From: Methylobacterium soli
GTDB taxonomy: Bacteria > Pseudomonadota > Alphaproteobacteria > Rhizobiales > Beijerinckiaceae
Direction: 5' to 3'
Assembly: GCF_008806385.1 (NCBI RefSeq)
Contig: NZ_VZZK01000013.1
Span: 87,315-151,314 of the forward strand
DNA: 64,000 bases
Below are positions 25,472-34,138 of the stretch, piece by piece. Every line of letters starts with the position of its first letter. The first letter of the stretch is position 1. The translations under genes and the position numbers were made by a program. Under the pieces are notes generated by a model that had not been told where the DNA came from, did not search any database, and worked only from the letters and a program-made list of their open reading frames with translations.

Positions 25472-26011
25472 CTAGCTGACGCTCTCGCCCTGCGACGTTC
25501 CGAGCCAGGCCTTCAGCTTCGCCGAGAGCGACGCGGCCGTCCGCGGGGTAGGCTTGGGCGGTTCGCTCCGCACCGTGTCCATGCGGTCCCGCACCGTGTC
25601 GAACCCCAAGGCCTCGGCCGGCCGTCCGATCGCGAGGGCGCCTTCCAGGGCCTTGAGCCCGCGCTCGAACCGGGTGTGGCGCGGATAGAGCCCGAGATAG
25701 CCCACCTGCGAATCGATGTAGGCGGCGCGCCGGCGCTCGATCTCGGGCGTGTCCGCGCAGGCGAGCCGGGTCACGAAGGGCATCAGCCGCTGGCGATCGG
25801 TGTCGTTGGCCTCGTCATTGAGCATCATCGCCAGGCTGCAGATCGGTCGCGAGAAGCACGGCGGCATGTCGAGGATCGAGCGGACAGGACGGTAGGGGAA
25901 ACCCGCTGCCACGAGCGCAGCCTCGTTGATGCAGGTTCCACCGTCCTCGCCCGGAAACGCGTGCGAGCCAGCCTGGAGCGTCCAGTTCAGGATGTGGTCG
26001 AACTTGTTCAT
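25472..26011 (-). CDS. Conserved hypothetical protein
   Basis: A 179-residue cytosolic protein I recognise only as a conserved hypothetical. It has a well-structured N-terminal part (LNWTLQAGSHAFPGEDGGTC, then INEAALVAAGFPYRPVRSI and PPCFSRPICSLAMMLND) containing three cysteines. The C-terminal 60 residues are less conserved in style, with a basic helix. GAGG lies nine bases before the ATG. It is separated from both neighbours by short gaps and shows no clear operon link. Confidence 0.68.
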   Translation of the reverse strand: MNKFDHILNWTLQAGSHAFPGEDGGTCINEAALVAAGFPYRPVRSILDMPPCFSRPICSLAMMLNDEANDTDRQRLMPFVTRLACADTPEIERRRAAYIDSQVGYLGLYPRHTRFERGLKALEGALAIGRPAEALGFDTVRDRMDTVRSEPPKPTPRTAASLSAKLKAWLGTSQGESVS

Positions 26012-26109
26012 GGTGGCTAACCTCGTAGCCGCCCCCAGGCCGAAGGATCCTCCCGGATTCCGAGGCCGTCCTTAACATAGCACAACCCGGCGACGATCTG
26101 TGCGGGACC

Positions 26110-26412
26110 TTAGCGGACCGCGGTGAGCACCGAGATGAGCGCGTTGCCGTATTTCGTGGCCGGCTTCACCCGCGCCTCGTGCTCGATCCGGGCGATGATC
26201 TGCGACCCGTCTCCGTTGCAGAACGTTTCCTTGATGTCGTGCGATTGCAGGCCGAGGTCGCGCCCGAGCAGTTCGTGGACGGTCGCGAGCCTCTCGTCGG
26301 TGTCGATCGTAAAGCCGAAGGACCGATGCGGCTTGTAGAATAAGACGCGATCCCCCGAACGTAGGAAACTCTTGATCGTCTCGAAACTGTAAATCGGCTC
26401 CGCGTTGGACAC
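26110..26412 (-). CDS. Hypothetical protein
   Basis: A 100-residue protein of mixed alpha/beta character starting at GTG 26412, with GGGAGG eight bases upstream. Its N-terminus (YSFETIKSFLRSGDRVLFYK) and the later CNGDGSQIIARIEH look like folded domain sequence, but I assign no family. It is probably transcribed alone. Confidence 0.6.
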   Translation of the reverse strand: MSNAEPIYSFETIKSFLRSGDRVLFYKPHRSFGFTIDTDERLATVHELLGRDLGLQSHDIKETFCNGDGSQIIARIEHEARVKPATKYGNALISVLTAVR

Positions 26413-26580
26413 CGCGCCCGCCTCCCGCGATTTCTGTCGGCGAGAGTTCTTGCCGCCGGTCGTCGCAGGGTCAATGTACCTGGGAGCATGCGTGCCGCGG
26501 CAGCCTTGACCTCACGTGGGTTGCCATCGGCATCCGCGATCTCCGCCCGAGCGCGTGATGACCAGCAGGAGACGCGATCG

Positions 26581-26943
26581 ATGAGTGGGACGGACAGGCC
26601 ATCGCCGGAACGGCTCGCCACGGTGTCCGCGCTGGCTGCGAAGCTCGCCGAGAAGGCCTTGGCCAAGCGGATGCTGCAACGCCCGGTCGACGACCAGACC
26701 GTGACGGCCCTGGCGGAGGCCGTCCTCCTCCTGGAGGAGCATGGGCACCCGGTGCCGCCGCTCGCCCTCGACCTGCTGGCGCGTTTCTTTCAGGAACGCC
26801 GGCGCCAGGCCCCGTCCGGCCCCGAGGAGGGCGAGCCGGCCGACAGGCGGGATTCCGACGCGCAGGACGTGGAGGAGGGCACCACCGTGGCCGGCAAGGT
26901 CATGGGGTTCTTCCGCGCGTTGCGGCCCGGGACGAAATCCTGA
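26581..26943 (+). CDS. Hypothetical protein
   Basis: A 120-residue acidic protein. Residues 10-75 form predicted amphipathic helices (RLATVSALAAKLAEKALAKRML, then VTALAEAVLLLEEHGHPVPPLALDLLARFFQERR), and the rest is disordered. A GGAG 10-13 bases before the ATG serves as ribosome binding site. It is followed by a bidirectional terminator. I do not recognise the family. Confidence 0.6.
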   Translation: MSGTDRPSPERLATVSALAAKLAEKALAKRMLQRPVDDQTVTALAEAVLLLEEHGHPVPPLALDLLARFFQERRRQAPSGPEEGEPADRRDSDAQDVEEGTTVAGKVMGFFRALRPGTKS

Positions 26944-26948
26944 CGACG

Positions 26949-26980
26949 AAGGCCCGGCCGGCGGGTGCCGACCGGGCCTT
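26949..26980. terminator. Bidirectional terminator between convergent genes
   Basis: AAGGCCCGG and CCGGGCCTT form a perfect nine-base outer stem, with an inner CGGC/GCCG stem. It lies between the convergent genes ending at 26943 and 27048 and carries A and T tracts suited to both strands. Confidence 0.75.
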
Positions 26981-27047
26981 GATTGTGGACTTCAGAACCC
27001 AACTGCGGCGTGGGGTCTTCCCCGGCGCCCGGTGGGAGGGGGCCGCC

Positions 27048-27314
27048 TCAGCGGTCGCGCCGCTCCCGGACGGTCCGCTCCTCGCGCCGCTCGATCCGCT
27101 CCTCGCGGCGGTCGGGATCGACGCCGAGCACGCCGCCGACCGTGCCGGTCGCCGCACCGACGGCGCCGCCCACGACGCCCCCGACCGGCCCGGCAGCCCG
27201 GTTGCCGTCCTCGACGCCACGCTCGGCGCCCCGGATGGTGCCCTGCGCCTGGGCCGACGCGGCCAGGGCGAGGGGCGAGAGGAGCAGGGTCGTGGCGATC
27301 AGAATGCGCTTCAT
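27048..27314 (-). CDS. Small exported glycine-zipper protein
   Basis: An 88-residue protein with a signal peptide (MKRILIATTLLLSPLALAASAQAQ, cleavage near residue 22-24). A Gly-rich segment follows (AAGPVGGVVGGAVGAATGTVGG, residues 42-63) that resembles glycine-zipper envelope proteins, and the C-terminus is a highly charged RREERIERREERTVRERR. It is probably a periplasmic or envelope-associated protein of unknown role. GGAGG lies eight bases before ATG 27314. Confidence 0.7.
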   Translation of the reverse strand: MKRILIATTLLLSPLALAASAQAQGTIRGAERGVEDGNRAAGPVGGVVGGAVGAATGTVGGVLGVDPDRREERIERREERTVRERRDR

Positions 27315-27438
27315 GGATGATGCCTCCGGATGGCTTTGCGAGGGGTCCGGCGCGCCGGGCGCGCCAGGATGGTCGTGCCCTGACAACGGCTCAGCACTGA
27401 AAAGGTCGCAAAAGAGAGGAAATGCGCCGTGCCGGGCC

Positions 27439-28329
27439 TCAGGCCTCGGGGTTCGTCCGCAGCGAGAACCGGTCCCGGGCGGTGATTCGGTCGGCCGGCA
27501 GGTCGCGGATCTCGCCCCGGAAGATCTCGCGACTGAGGAAGCCGCACTCGATGTCGAATTGGTCTTCCGCGACGTCGATGTACCAGCAGCGCCGGCGACC
27601 GCTCCAGCGATAGCTGCGGGCCTTCAGGACATCCTTCGTCTCGATCGGGGAGCCGGTGGCCCAGATCCGCACGGTCGGCTTGCGGGCGGTCTCGAGCAGG
27701 CAGGCGAGGGCGAGGCGGCCGGACAGGCGCAGCGGCGCGGCGAGCAGCGCCAGCAAGGCGTGACAATCGTCGATCGCCCTGTGGCCGTTATGGAAGTAGC
27801 CGTAATCGACCAGAAGGTAGCCGAGCTTCAGGCCCTCGTGCCCCTCCTGCCGCCAGGGCACCTGATGGCAGGAGCAGGCCCAGTTCTTCTCGGCGAAGAT
27901 CGGCCAGCGGGTCTCGCACATCTGCCGATCGAAGCTCGCATTGTGGGCGATCACCACGGCCGCGTCGGCAGCCAGAGCCTGCACCGCCGCGTCGTCGATG
28001 CGATGCCCGGCCACGTCGGCATCCGTGATCCCGGTCAGGCGCGTGATCTCCGGAGGGATCGGTCCGCGCGGCTGATGGAGCTGGTTGAAGATTTCGAGCA
28101 CCCGGTAGACGCGGCCGCTCGCGCCGTACTCGAACTTGATGATGCCGAGTTCGATGACCTCGTCGCGCGCGTGGTCGATCCCGGTGGTCTCGGTGTCGAG
28201 GATCAGGCCGATGAAGGTCGGCTCGTCGGGTGCCTCGCCGCATCCCGCAAAGGCTCCGAGGCGGCGCAGAACCCGGTACTCGCCCGTGCGCTCCAAGACG
28301 CTCGCAATGCCGTCGAGGGGTTCGCTCAC
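27439..28329 (-). CDS. DnaQ-like 3'-5' exonuclease (DEDDh)
   Basis: A 296-residue protein with a DEDDh exonuclease domain: Asp45 and Glu47 (LDTETTG), Asp134 (HNASFDRQM), and His183 with Asp188 (HRAIDDCHAL). It should remove nucleotides from the 3' end of DNA or RNA. The C-terminal 90 residues add a small domain with KARSYRWSGRRRCWYIDV, a motif found in several bacterial nucleic-acid proteins. It is too divergent from DnaQ to be the replicative proofreading subunit. The GTG start at 28329 is preferred; the frame stays open to 28389. Confidence 0.8.
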   Translation of the reverse strand: MSEPLDGIASVLERTGEYRVLRRLGAFAGCGEAPDEPTFIGLILDTETTGIDHARDEVIELGIIKFEYGASGRVYRVLEIFNQLHQPRGPIPPEITRLTGITDADVAGHRIDDAAVQALAADAAVVIAHNASFDRQMCETRWPIFAEKNWACSCHQVPWRQEGHEGLKLGYLLVDYGYFHNGHRAIDDCHALLALLAAPLRLSGRLALACLLETARKPTVRIWATGSPIETKDVLKARSYRWSGRRRCWYIDVAEDQFDIECGFLSREIFRGEIRDLPADRITARDRFSLRTNPEA

Positions 28330-28472
28330 CGTCGCTTCGTCCCGCCGAAGATCGCCCGCGCCGCGCTCCCGGGGGCGGGCGCGGCGCAACGAGGCAACCT
28401 AGGCGCGAAGTTTCCAGGTCGGCCAGAGCCTCCGGCCGGGCATCCCCAGGCAAATGCAGCGTGGCCGGAGGA

Positions 28473-30095
28473 TCAGCTGCGCAGGCCCGGCGCCTCCTGG
28501 CCGGTCCGCGCCACGTATTCCGTGTAGCCGCCGCCATAAGTGTGGATGCCGTCCGGCGTGAGCTCGAGCACGCGGTTCGAGAGGACCGCCAGGAAGTGCC
28601 GGTCGTGCGAGACGAACAGCATCGTGCCCTCGTAGCTCGAGAGCGCCGTGATCAGCATCTCCTTGGTGCCCATGTCGAGATGGTTGGTGGGCTCGTCGAG
28701 GACGAGGAAGTTCGGCGGGTCGAACAGCATCTTGGCCATGACCAGCCGGGCCTTCTCGCCGCCCGACAGGACCCGGCAGCGCTTCTCCACGTCGTCGCCC
28801 GAGAAGCCGAAGCAGCCGGCCAGCGCCCGCAGGGGTCCCTGCCCGGCCTGCGGGAAGGAATCCTCCAGGGACTGGAAGATCGTGCGGTCGCCGTCGAGGA
28901 GGTCCATGGCGTGCTGGGCGAAGTAGCCGAGCTTCACGCTGCCCCCGATCGCCACCGCGCCGTCATCGGGCTGGGTGGAGCCCGTCACCAGCTTCAGGAG
29001 CGTCGACTTGCCGGCGCCGTTGATGCCCATCACGCACCAGCGCTCCTTGCGGCGCACTGAGAAGTCGAGACCCTCGTAGATGCTGCGGCTGCCGTAGCGC
29101 TTGTGCACGTTCTTCAGGCTGACGACGTCCTCGCCCGAGCGGGGTGCGGGCTGGAACTCGAACGCCACGCTCTGGCGGCGCTTGGGCGGCTCCACGCGCT
29201 CGATCTTGTCGAGCTTCTTCACCCGGCTCTGCACCTGCGCGGCATGCGACGCGCGGGCCTTGAAGCGCTCGATGAACTTGATCTCCTTGGCGAGCATCGC
29301 CTGCTGGCGCTCGAACTGGGCCTGCTGCTGCGTCTCGTTCAGCGCGCGCTGCTGCTCGTAGAAGGCGTAATCGCCCGAATAGGTGGTCAGGGCACCGCCG
29401 TCGATCTCGACGATCTTCGTGACGATGCGGTTCATGAACTCGCGGTCATGCGAGGTCATCAGGAGCGCACCCTCGTAGCCCTTCAGGAAGGTCTCGAGCC
29501 AGATCAGGCTCTCGAGGTCGAGATGGTTGCTCGGCTCGTCGAGAAGCATGACGTCGGGGTTCATCAGGAGGATCCGGGCGAGCGCGACCCGCATCTTCCA
29601 GCCGCCCGAGAGGGCGCCGACATCGCCCTCCATCATCTCCTGGCTGAAGCTCAGGCCCGCCAAAACCTCGCTCGCCCGGCCTTCCAGCGCGTAGCCGCCC
29701 AATTCCTCGAAGCGCGCCTGGACCTCGCCGTACTGCTCGATGATCGCCTCCATCTCGTCGGCGCGATCGGGATCGGCCAAGGCCGTCTCGAGCGTCTTCA
29801 GCTCCGCCGCCACCGTGCTCACGGGGCCGGCGCCGTCCATCACCGCCGCGAGGACGCTGCACCCGGACATCTCGCCGACATCCTGGCTGAAATACCCGAT
29901 GGTGATGCCCCGGTCGGCCGCGACCTGACCCTCGTCGGGCTGCTCCTCGCCGGTGATCATCCGGAACAACGTCGTCTTGCCGGCGCCGTTCGGGCCGACG
30001 AGCCCGATCTTCTCGCCCTTCTGAAGGGCCGCGGAGGCCTCGATGAAGACGATCTGCCGGCCGTTCTGCTTGCCGATTTTTTCAAGGCGTATCAT
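28473..30095 (-). CDS. ABC-F family ATPase
   Basis: A 540-residue soluble protein with two ATP-binding cassettes and no membrane segments. Walker A motifs are GPNGAGKTT (residues 34-42) and GINGAGKST; the signature sequences are LSGGWKMRVALARI and LSGGEKARLVMAK. The inter-cassette linker is rich in Glu, Gln and Arg (residues about 235-320). ABC-F proteins bind the ribosomal E site and relieve stalled translation; length and linker resemble the YbiT/Uup branch. ATG 30095 begins the first beta strand directly. The Met-containing frame upstream is non-coding in character. Confidence 0.9.
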   Translation of the reverse strand: MIRLEKIGKQNGRQIVFIEASAALQKGEKIGLVGPNGAGKTTLFRMITGEEQPDEGQVAADRGITIGYFSQDVGEMSGCSVLAAVMDGAGPVSTVAAELKTLETALADPDRADEMEAIIEQYGEVQARFEELGGYALEGRASEVLAGLSFSQEMMEGDVGALSGGWKMRVALARILLMNPDVMLLDEPSNHLDLESLIWLETFLKGYEGALLMTSHDREFMNRIVTKIVEIDGGALTTYSGDYAFYEQQRALNETQQQAQFERQQAMLAKEIKFIERFKARASHAAQVQSRVKKLDKIERVEPPKRRQSVAFEFQPAPRSGEDVVSLKNVHKRYGSRSIYEGLDFSVRRKERWCVMGINGAGKSTLLKLVTGSTQPDDGAVAIGGSVKLGYFAQHAMDLLDGDRTIFQSLEDSFPQAGQGPLRALAGCFGFSGDDVEKRCRVLSGGEKARLVMAKMLFDPPNFLVLDEPTNHLDMGTKEMLITALSSYEGTMLFVSHDRHFLAVLSNRVLELTPDGIHTYGGGYTEYVARTGQEAPGLRS

Positions 30096-30264
30096 GGGTC
30101 CGCGCAATCCCCGGGAATGTCCCGCGCCCTTACGGCATGCATCGCGGAAGCGGAAGGGCAGGCCGCCGCGGCATCGGCCATCCTGCCGGCGCCGGAAGCG
30201 CGGGAAGGAGGCGTTAAGCCTCTTCGCGCGATAATCCCCCAGAGTTCGGCCAACCCAGCCGGTG

Positions 30265-31350
30265 ATGCCGCTGACCCAGATCCTCCTCTCGCTCGTCGTT
30301 CCGGTCTTCAATGAGGAGGCCGCGATCGCGCCGTTCCTGGCCCGCGCCGGGGCGGCGATCGAGGGCGCCTGCCGACGCGTCGGGCCCGGCACGACCTACG
30401 AGATCGTCTTCGTCGACGACGGCAGCACGGATGCGACCGCCGCCATCCTGACGGCCGCCCGCACGCAGCGGAGCGAGATCGAGGTGGTGTGCCTGTCGCG
30501 CAATTTCGGCAAGGACGCCGCCCTGGCGGCCGGATTGCGCCACGCGCGCGGGCACGCGGTCATTCCGATCGATGTCGATCTTCAGGACCCGCCCGAGGTG
30601 ATCGAGGAGATGGTCGCCCTCTGGATGGCGGGCGCGGTCATCGTCAACGGCGTGCGGCGCGGCCGCGAGGTCGACACGCTCATGAAGCGCCTGACGGCCT
30701 GGGGCTTCTACGGCGTCTACAACCGCTTCGCCGACCAGGGAATCGCCTCGAATGCCGGTGACTTCCGGCTCCTGGACCGGCAGGTCGTCGACATCCTGAA
30801 CACGCTGCCCGAGCGCTCGCGGTTCATGAAGGGCCTGTTCTCCTGGGTCGGCTTCCGACAGGCCGAGGTGCAGTTCGTGCGCGAGCGGCGCCAAACCGGC
30901 CAGACGAAGTGGCGCTACTGGCGGCTGTGGAACTTCGCCCTCGATGGGCTGACCGGCTCGACCACCGCGCCTTTGCGGGTCTGGACCTATATCGGCCTCA
31001 CCGTCGCGGGTTTCGCGATCCTGTACGGCGTGGCCCTGATCGGGTTGACGCTCGCCACCGGCAATGCGGTGCCGGGCTACCCGTCGATCATGGTGACGAT
31101 GCTGTTCCTCGGCGGCCTCAACCTGCTCTCCCTCGGAATCATGGGCGAGTATGTCGGGCGCATCGCCGCCGAGGTCCGGGGCCGCCCGCTTTATCTCGTG
31201 CGCGACGTGAATGGGGAACGCGCGCGGCTTCCCGAGCAGGACACCGCATGGAACCGACCGCCTACGCCCGAATGGCCGAGAACGAGCAGCGGCACTGGTG
31301 GTTCACCGGCCGACGCCAGATTCTCGCGACGCTTCTCCGCCGGGAGCTAG
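30265..31350 (+). CDS. Polyprenyl-phosphate glycosyltransferase (GT2, DPM1/GtrB-like)
   Basis: A 361-residue family 2 enzyme that would move a sugar from a nucleotide donor to undecaprenyl phosphate. The catalytic domain (residues 1-230) has VFVDDGSTD, LSRNFGKDAALAAGL, IDVDLQDPPEVI and RRQTGQTKWRYW. Two membrane segments follow (about 243-265 and 275-300), then the usual terminal EYVGRIAAEVRGRPLYLVRD. About 35 unusual residues beyond that point overlap the next gene by 103 bases. The adjacent GT-C-like membrane protein could use its lipid-linked product. Start is GTG 30262 or ATG 30265. Confidence 0.88.
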   Translation: MPLTQILLSLVVPVFNEEAAIAPFLARAGAAIEGACRRVGPGTTYEIVFVDDGSTDATAAILTAARTQRSEIEVVCLSRNFGKDAALAAGLRHARGHAVIPIDVDLQDPPEVIEEMVALWMAGAVIVNGVRRGREVDTLMKRLTAWGFYGVYNRFADQGIASNAGDFRLLDRQVVDILNTLPERSRFMKGLFSWVGFRQAEVQFVRERRQTGQTKWRYWRLWNFALDGLTGSTTAPLRVWTYIGLTVAGFAILYGVALIGLTLATGNAVPGYPSIMVTMLFLGGLNLLSLGIMGEYVGRIAAEVRGRPLYLVRDVNGERARLPEQDTAWNRPPTPEWPRTSSGTGGSPADARFSRRFSAGS

Positions 31351-31988
31351 CCGGAACCCGTCACCCCGCGACGCTCCGCATCCTCGAGGCCGGCTGCGGC
31401 AGCGGCGGCAATCTCGGCATGCTCGCCGCCTTCGGGACGGTGGAGGCCGTCGAGTACGATCCGGGCGCGCGCGCGATCGCGGAGCATCGCTCCGGCCTCG
31501 CGATCCGGCCCTGCGCCCTGCCGCACGACCTTCCGGTTCCCGACCGCCATTACGACCTGATCGCGCTCCTCGACGTGCTGGAGCACGTGGAGGAGGATCG
31601 CGCCTCGCTCGCCGCGCTCGGGGCCAAGCTGAAGCGGGACGGGCGCATCCTGGTCACCGTGCCGGCTCTGCCCTGGCTCTGGTCGCATCACGACGAGGTC
31701 CATCATCACAAGCGGCGCTACACGGCCCAAAGCCTCACGGAGGCGGTCGCGGATGCCGGGCTGCGCGTCGACCGGATCGGCTATTTCAACACGCTCCTGT
31801 TCCCCCTGGCCCTGGTCCGGCGGGTCGGCGCGATCGTCAGCGGACGCGCAACGGAGGACGACCGGGTGCCGTCCCGCTGGCTGAACGCGGCTCTGCGGAC
31901 GGTCTTCGCGGCCGAGCGCCATCTGGTTGGGCGCGTGCGCTTGGCCCTGGGGTTGTCGCTCTTCGCGGTTCTCAGCGTCCCGGACTGA
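31248..31988 (+). CDS. Class I SAM-dependent methyltransferase
   Basis: A 246-residue methyltransferase. An N-terminal ENEQRHWWFTGRR segment typical of this subfamily precedes motif I (LRILEAGCGSGGNLGML), and later motifs are YDLIALLDVLEHVEED and RILVTVPALPWLWSHHD. A C-terminal hydrophobic stretch may touch the membrane. It starts inside the upstream glycosyltransferase gene, in another frame, and may be translationally coupled. Relatives accompany lipid-linked sugar pathways, so a sugar or lipid substrate is likely. Confidence 0.85.
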   Translation: MEPTAYARMAENEQRHWWFTGRRQILATLLRRELAGTRHPATLRILEAGCGSGGNLGMLAAFGTVEAVEYDPGARAIAEHRSGLAIRPCALPHDLPVPDRHYDLIALLDVLEHVEEDRASLAALGAKLKRDGRILVTVPALPWLWSHHDEVHHHKRRYTAQSLTEAVADAGLRVDRIGYFNTLLFPLALVRRVGAIVSGRATEDDRVPSRWLNAALRTVFAAERHLVGRVRLALGLSLFAVLSVPD

Positions 31989-32033
31989 CCCGCGCCGCCC
32001 GCGGCTCGACCGGGACCACCCGAGGACCTCCGC

Positions 32034-33476
32034 TCAGCGGCGCGCGTAGACCGCCGCGACCGCGTCCGCGTGAAGGCGCGGCCAGCCCGCCGAGTCGAGA
32101 TGGCGCGCCTCCTGGGATCCGGGCCGGATCAGCGCCCAGGTGACGCCGTAGCGGTCGAGTCTGTCGAGGAAGGGGCCGTCGGCTTGCGCCGCGATTGCCT
32201 CGTTGAGGCCGCGGGTGAAGCCGCCGAGGAAGATCTGGTCCGCGCGCCCGTCCACGAAGGTCGGCACACCCGCGCCGATCAGGAAGCCGCCGAAATCGAA
32301 GCTGTTATAGACCGGGCCCGCGGTCAGGCCCTGTCGGCGGGCCGCCTCCAGGGCCGCCCGCGGCGCGACCTGCGGGTCGGGCATGAGCGGCCGATTCAGG
32401 GTCAGGCCGACCGGCAGCGCGAGCAGAAGGGCGGCGAGCGCCCATCCGGCCGGATGCGCGGAGGGGGCGGGTGCCTCGGCGCGGCGCGCCAACCCGCGGC
32501 CGAGGGGTCCCGCGACGAGGACCGGAGTGATCAGGGCGAAGAGATCGAGGAAGCGGCTGTGCCGCAGGCTCATCGCTCCGAGAAGCAGCAGCAGGGCGAT
32601 CCGGAAGGCGTTGCGCCATCCCTCCCGCAGCAGGATGGCGAGCGCCGCCAGCATCGCGCCGGCCGCCACGATGCCGATCTCGTCGAGACCGAGGGGCTGC
32701 CATTCCTGAATGTAGGGCAGGGGCTCGCCGCTGCCGAACAGGGTGACGGTCACCAGCATGGTGCGATAGCCGTAGGGCGTGGCGCAGGCGGCGAGCGGTA
32801 CCGCGGCGAGGAAGAGGCTCCAGCGCAGGGCGAGCCGCGCCCGCGATCCGGCCGGGGCCGCCGCGACGGCCTCAAGCGCCAGCAGGCCCGCGACCGCGAA
32901 CCCGATGGTGAAGCCGGCATGCAGGTTCGCCCAGAGGGCGATCAGGCCGAGCACCATCCAGGGCGGACCCGAGCGCCGCTCCGCGGCCCCCACGAGGGCG
33001 GTGGTGGTGAGAAGAATCAGCGGGAAGGAGAGGATATGCGGGCGGGCCAGCAGGTGCGGCGTGGTCAGGTAGGCGGCGACGAGCACGGCGATCAGGGCCG
33101 TGCTGGGCGGCAGGTCCCGGCAGAGCCGGTGATAGAGAAGGGCGAAGGTCGCGGCGATGACGAGAGCCGTCAGCACCGCCACGCCGGCCCAGCCCGCAGC
33201 CGCGAAGGCGCCGTAGAGCAGGATCTGCGAGAGCCATTCCTTCGCGATCCAGGAGGCTCCCGCGAAGGTGTGCGAGAATCGGTCGACCCAGGGCAGCGCG
33301 CCGTCGGCCACGATCCGGGCCCCGATCGCCACGTGCCATTGCGTGTCGGGATCACCCAGGAGCTTGGGCGCCTGGGTCGCCAGGAATGCGAAGACCCCGA
33401 TGAGCACCAGCATCGCGGCATCCGGTCGGAACCGGCGCAACGACAGTGGGCGCGACGCGGCGAGGATCTCGGCCAT
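32034..33476 (-). CDS. Polytopic membrane protein, GT-C-like
   Basis: A 480-residue protein with about ten transmembrane segments. After the first segment comes GDPDTQWHVAIG, resembling the first-loop Asp motif of GT-C glycosyltransferases that use lipid-linked sugars. A soluble C-terminal region of about 100 residues follows (VYNSFDFGGFLIGAG, FVDGRADQIF). It faces the glycosyltransferase/methyltransferase pair on the other strand. A role in transferring a lipid-linked sugar to an envelope acceptor is plausible but not demonstrated. Confidence 0.75.
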   Translation of the reverse strand: MAEILAASRPLSLRRFRPDAAMLVLIGVFAFLATQAPKLLGDPDTQWHVAIGARIVADGALPWVDRFSHTFAGASWIAKEWLSQILLYGAFAAAGWAGVAVLTALVIAATFALLYHRLCRDLPPSTALIAVLVAAYLTTPHLLARPHILSFPLILLTTTALVGAAERRSGPPWMVLGLIALWANLHAGFTIGFAVAGLLALEAVAAAPAGSRARLALRWSLFLAAVPLAACATPYGYRTMLVTVTLFGSGEPLPYIQEWQPLGLDEIGIVAAGAMLAALAILLREGWRNAFRIALLLLLGAMSLRHSRFLDLFALITPVLVAGPLGRGLARRAEAPAPSAHPAGWALAALLLALPVGLTLNRPLMPDPQVAPRAALEAARRQGLTAGPVYNSFDFGGFLIGAGVPTFVDGRADQIFLGGFTRGLNEAIAAQADGPFLDRLDRYGVTWALIRPGSQEARHLDSAGWPRLHADAVAAVYARR

Positions 33477-33748
33477 TCGGGGTGTTTCCGGCGGATCGGG
33501 CCGTGAGCTTAATGCTTCCCGCGTGAAGATCGCCCTAAGGCGTCCGGGCTCCGCGCCCGCGGCGGGATGCGCGGGAACACCGATTCTTCAGGGCTGGCAC
33601 CGATGAGGCGCGCAGAGCAGGCGGCGCATCGGCGGCCTGGTCTCGCATGCAACCGTAAGCTCGCTCACAATCCTGGCTGAGCCTGTCGGATTCGGGCGGC
33701 GCCGCGCGTCCTTGCGAGGACGGAGCCCAGGAAGAACGAGGAGACATC

Positions 33749-34138
33749 ATGCTCTACGCCATCCTCTGCTACAAGGATGAGGACGTCGTCACGGCCTGGA
33801 GCCGGGAGGAGGACGCTGCCGTGATGGCTCGGCTCGGCGTCGTCCACGAGCGATTGCAGAGCAAGGGCCAGCTCGGCCCCTCCCTGCGCCTGCTCCCGAC
33901 CACGGCGGCCACGACCTTGCGCAAGGCGAGCGAGCCGCCCCTCGTGATCGACGGTCCCTTCGCGGAGACCAAGGAGCAGCTCCTCGGCTTCTACGTCGTC
34001 GACGTGGCCGACCTCGACGAGGCCCTCGGCATCGCGCGCGACCTGGCCGCGGCCAATCCCGGCGGGGCCTACGAGCTGCGTCCCGTCCTCCTCTACAATC
34101 CGGATCCGCGGCTCGAGCCGAGGGTCGCCGCCGGATGA
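33749..34138 (+). CDS. YCII/DGPF-domain protein, ECF42 partner
   Basis: A 129-residue protein of the YCII-related (DGPF) family, with MLYAILCYKDED at the start and the eponymous IDGPFAETKEQLLGFYVVDVADLDEAL motif near residues 70-95. Genes of this family are the standard neighbours of group ECF42 sigma factors. Its stop overlaps the sigma factor start (ATGA), so both are translated together. ACGAGGAG lies upstream of the ATG. The protein's function is not known; an enzymatic or ligand-sensing role has been suggested for the fold. Confidence 0.87.
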   Translation: MLYAILCYKDEDVVTAWSREEDAAVMARLGVVHERLQSKGQLGPSLRLLPTTAATTLRKASEPPLVIDGPFAETKEQLLGFYVVDVADLDEALGIARDLAAANPGGAYELRPVLLYNPDPRLEPRVAAG

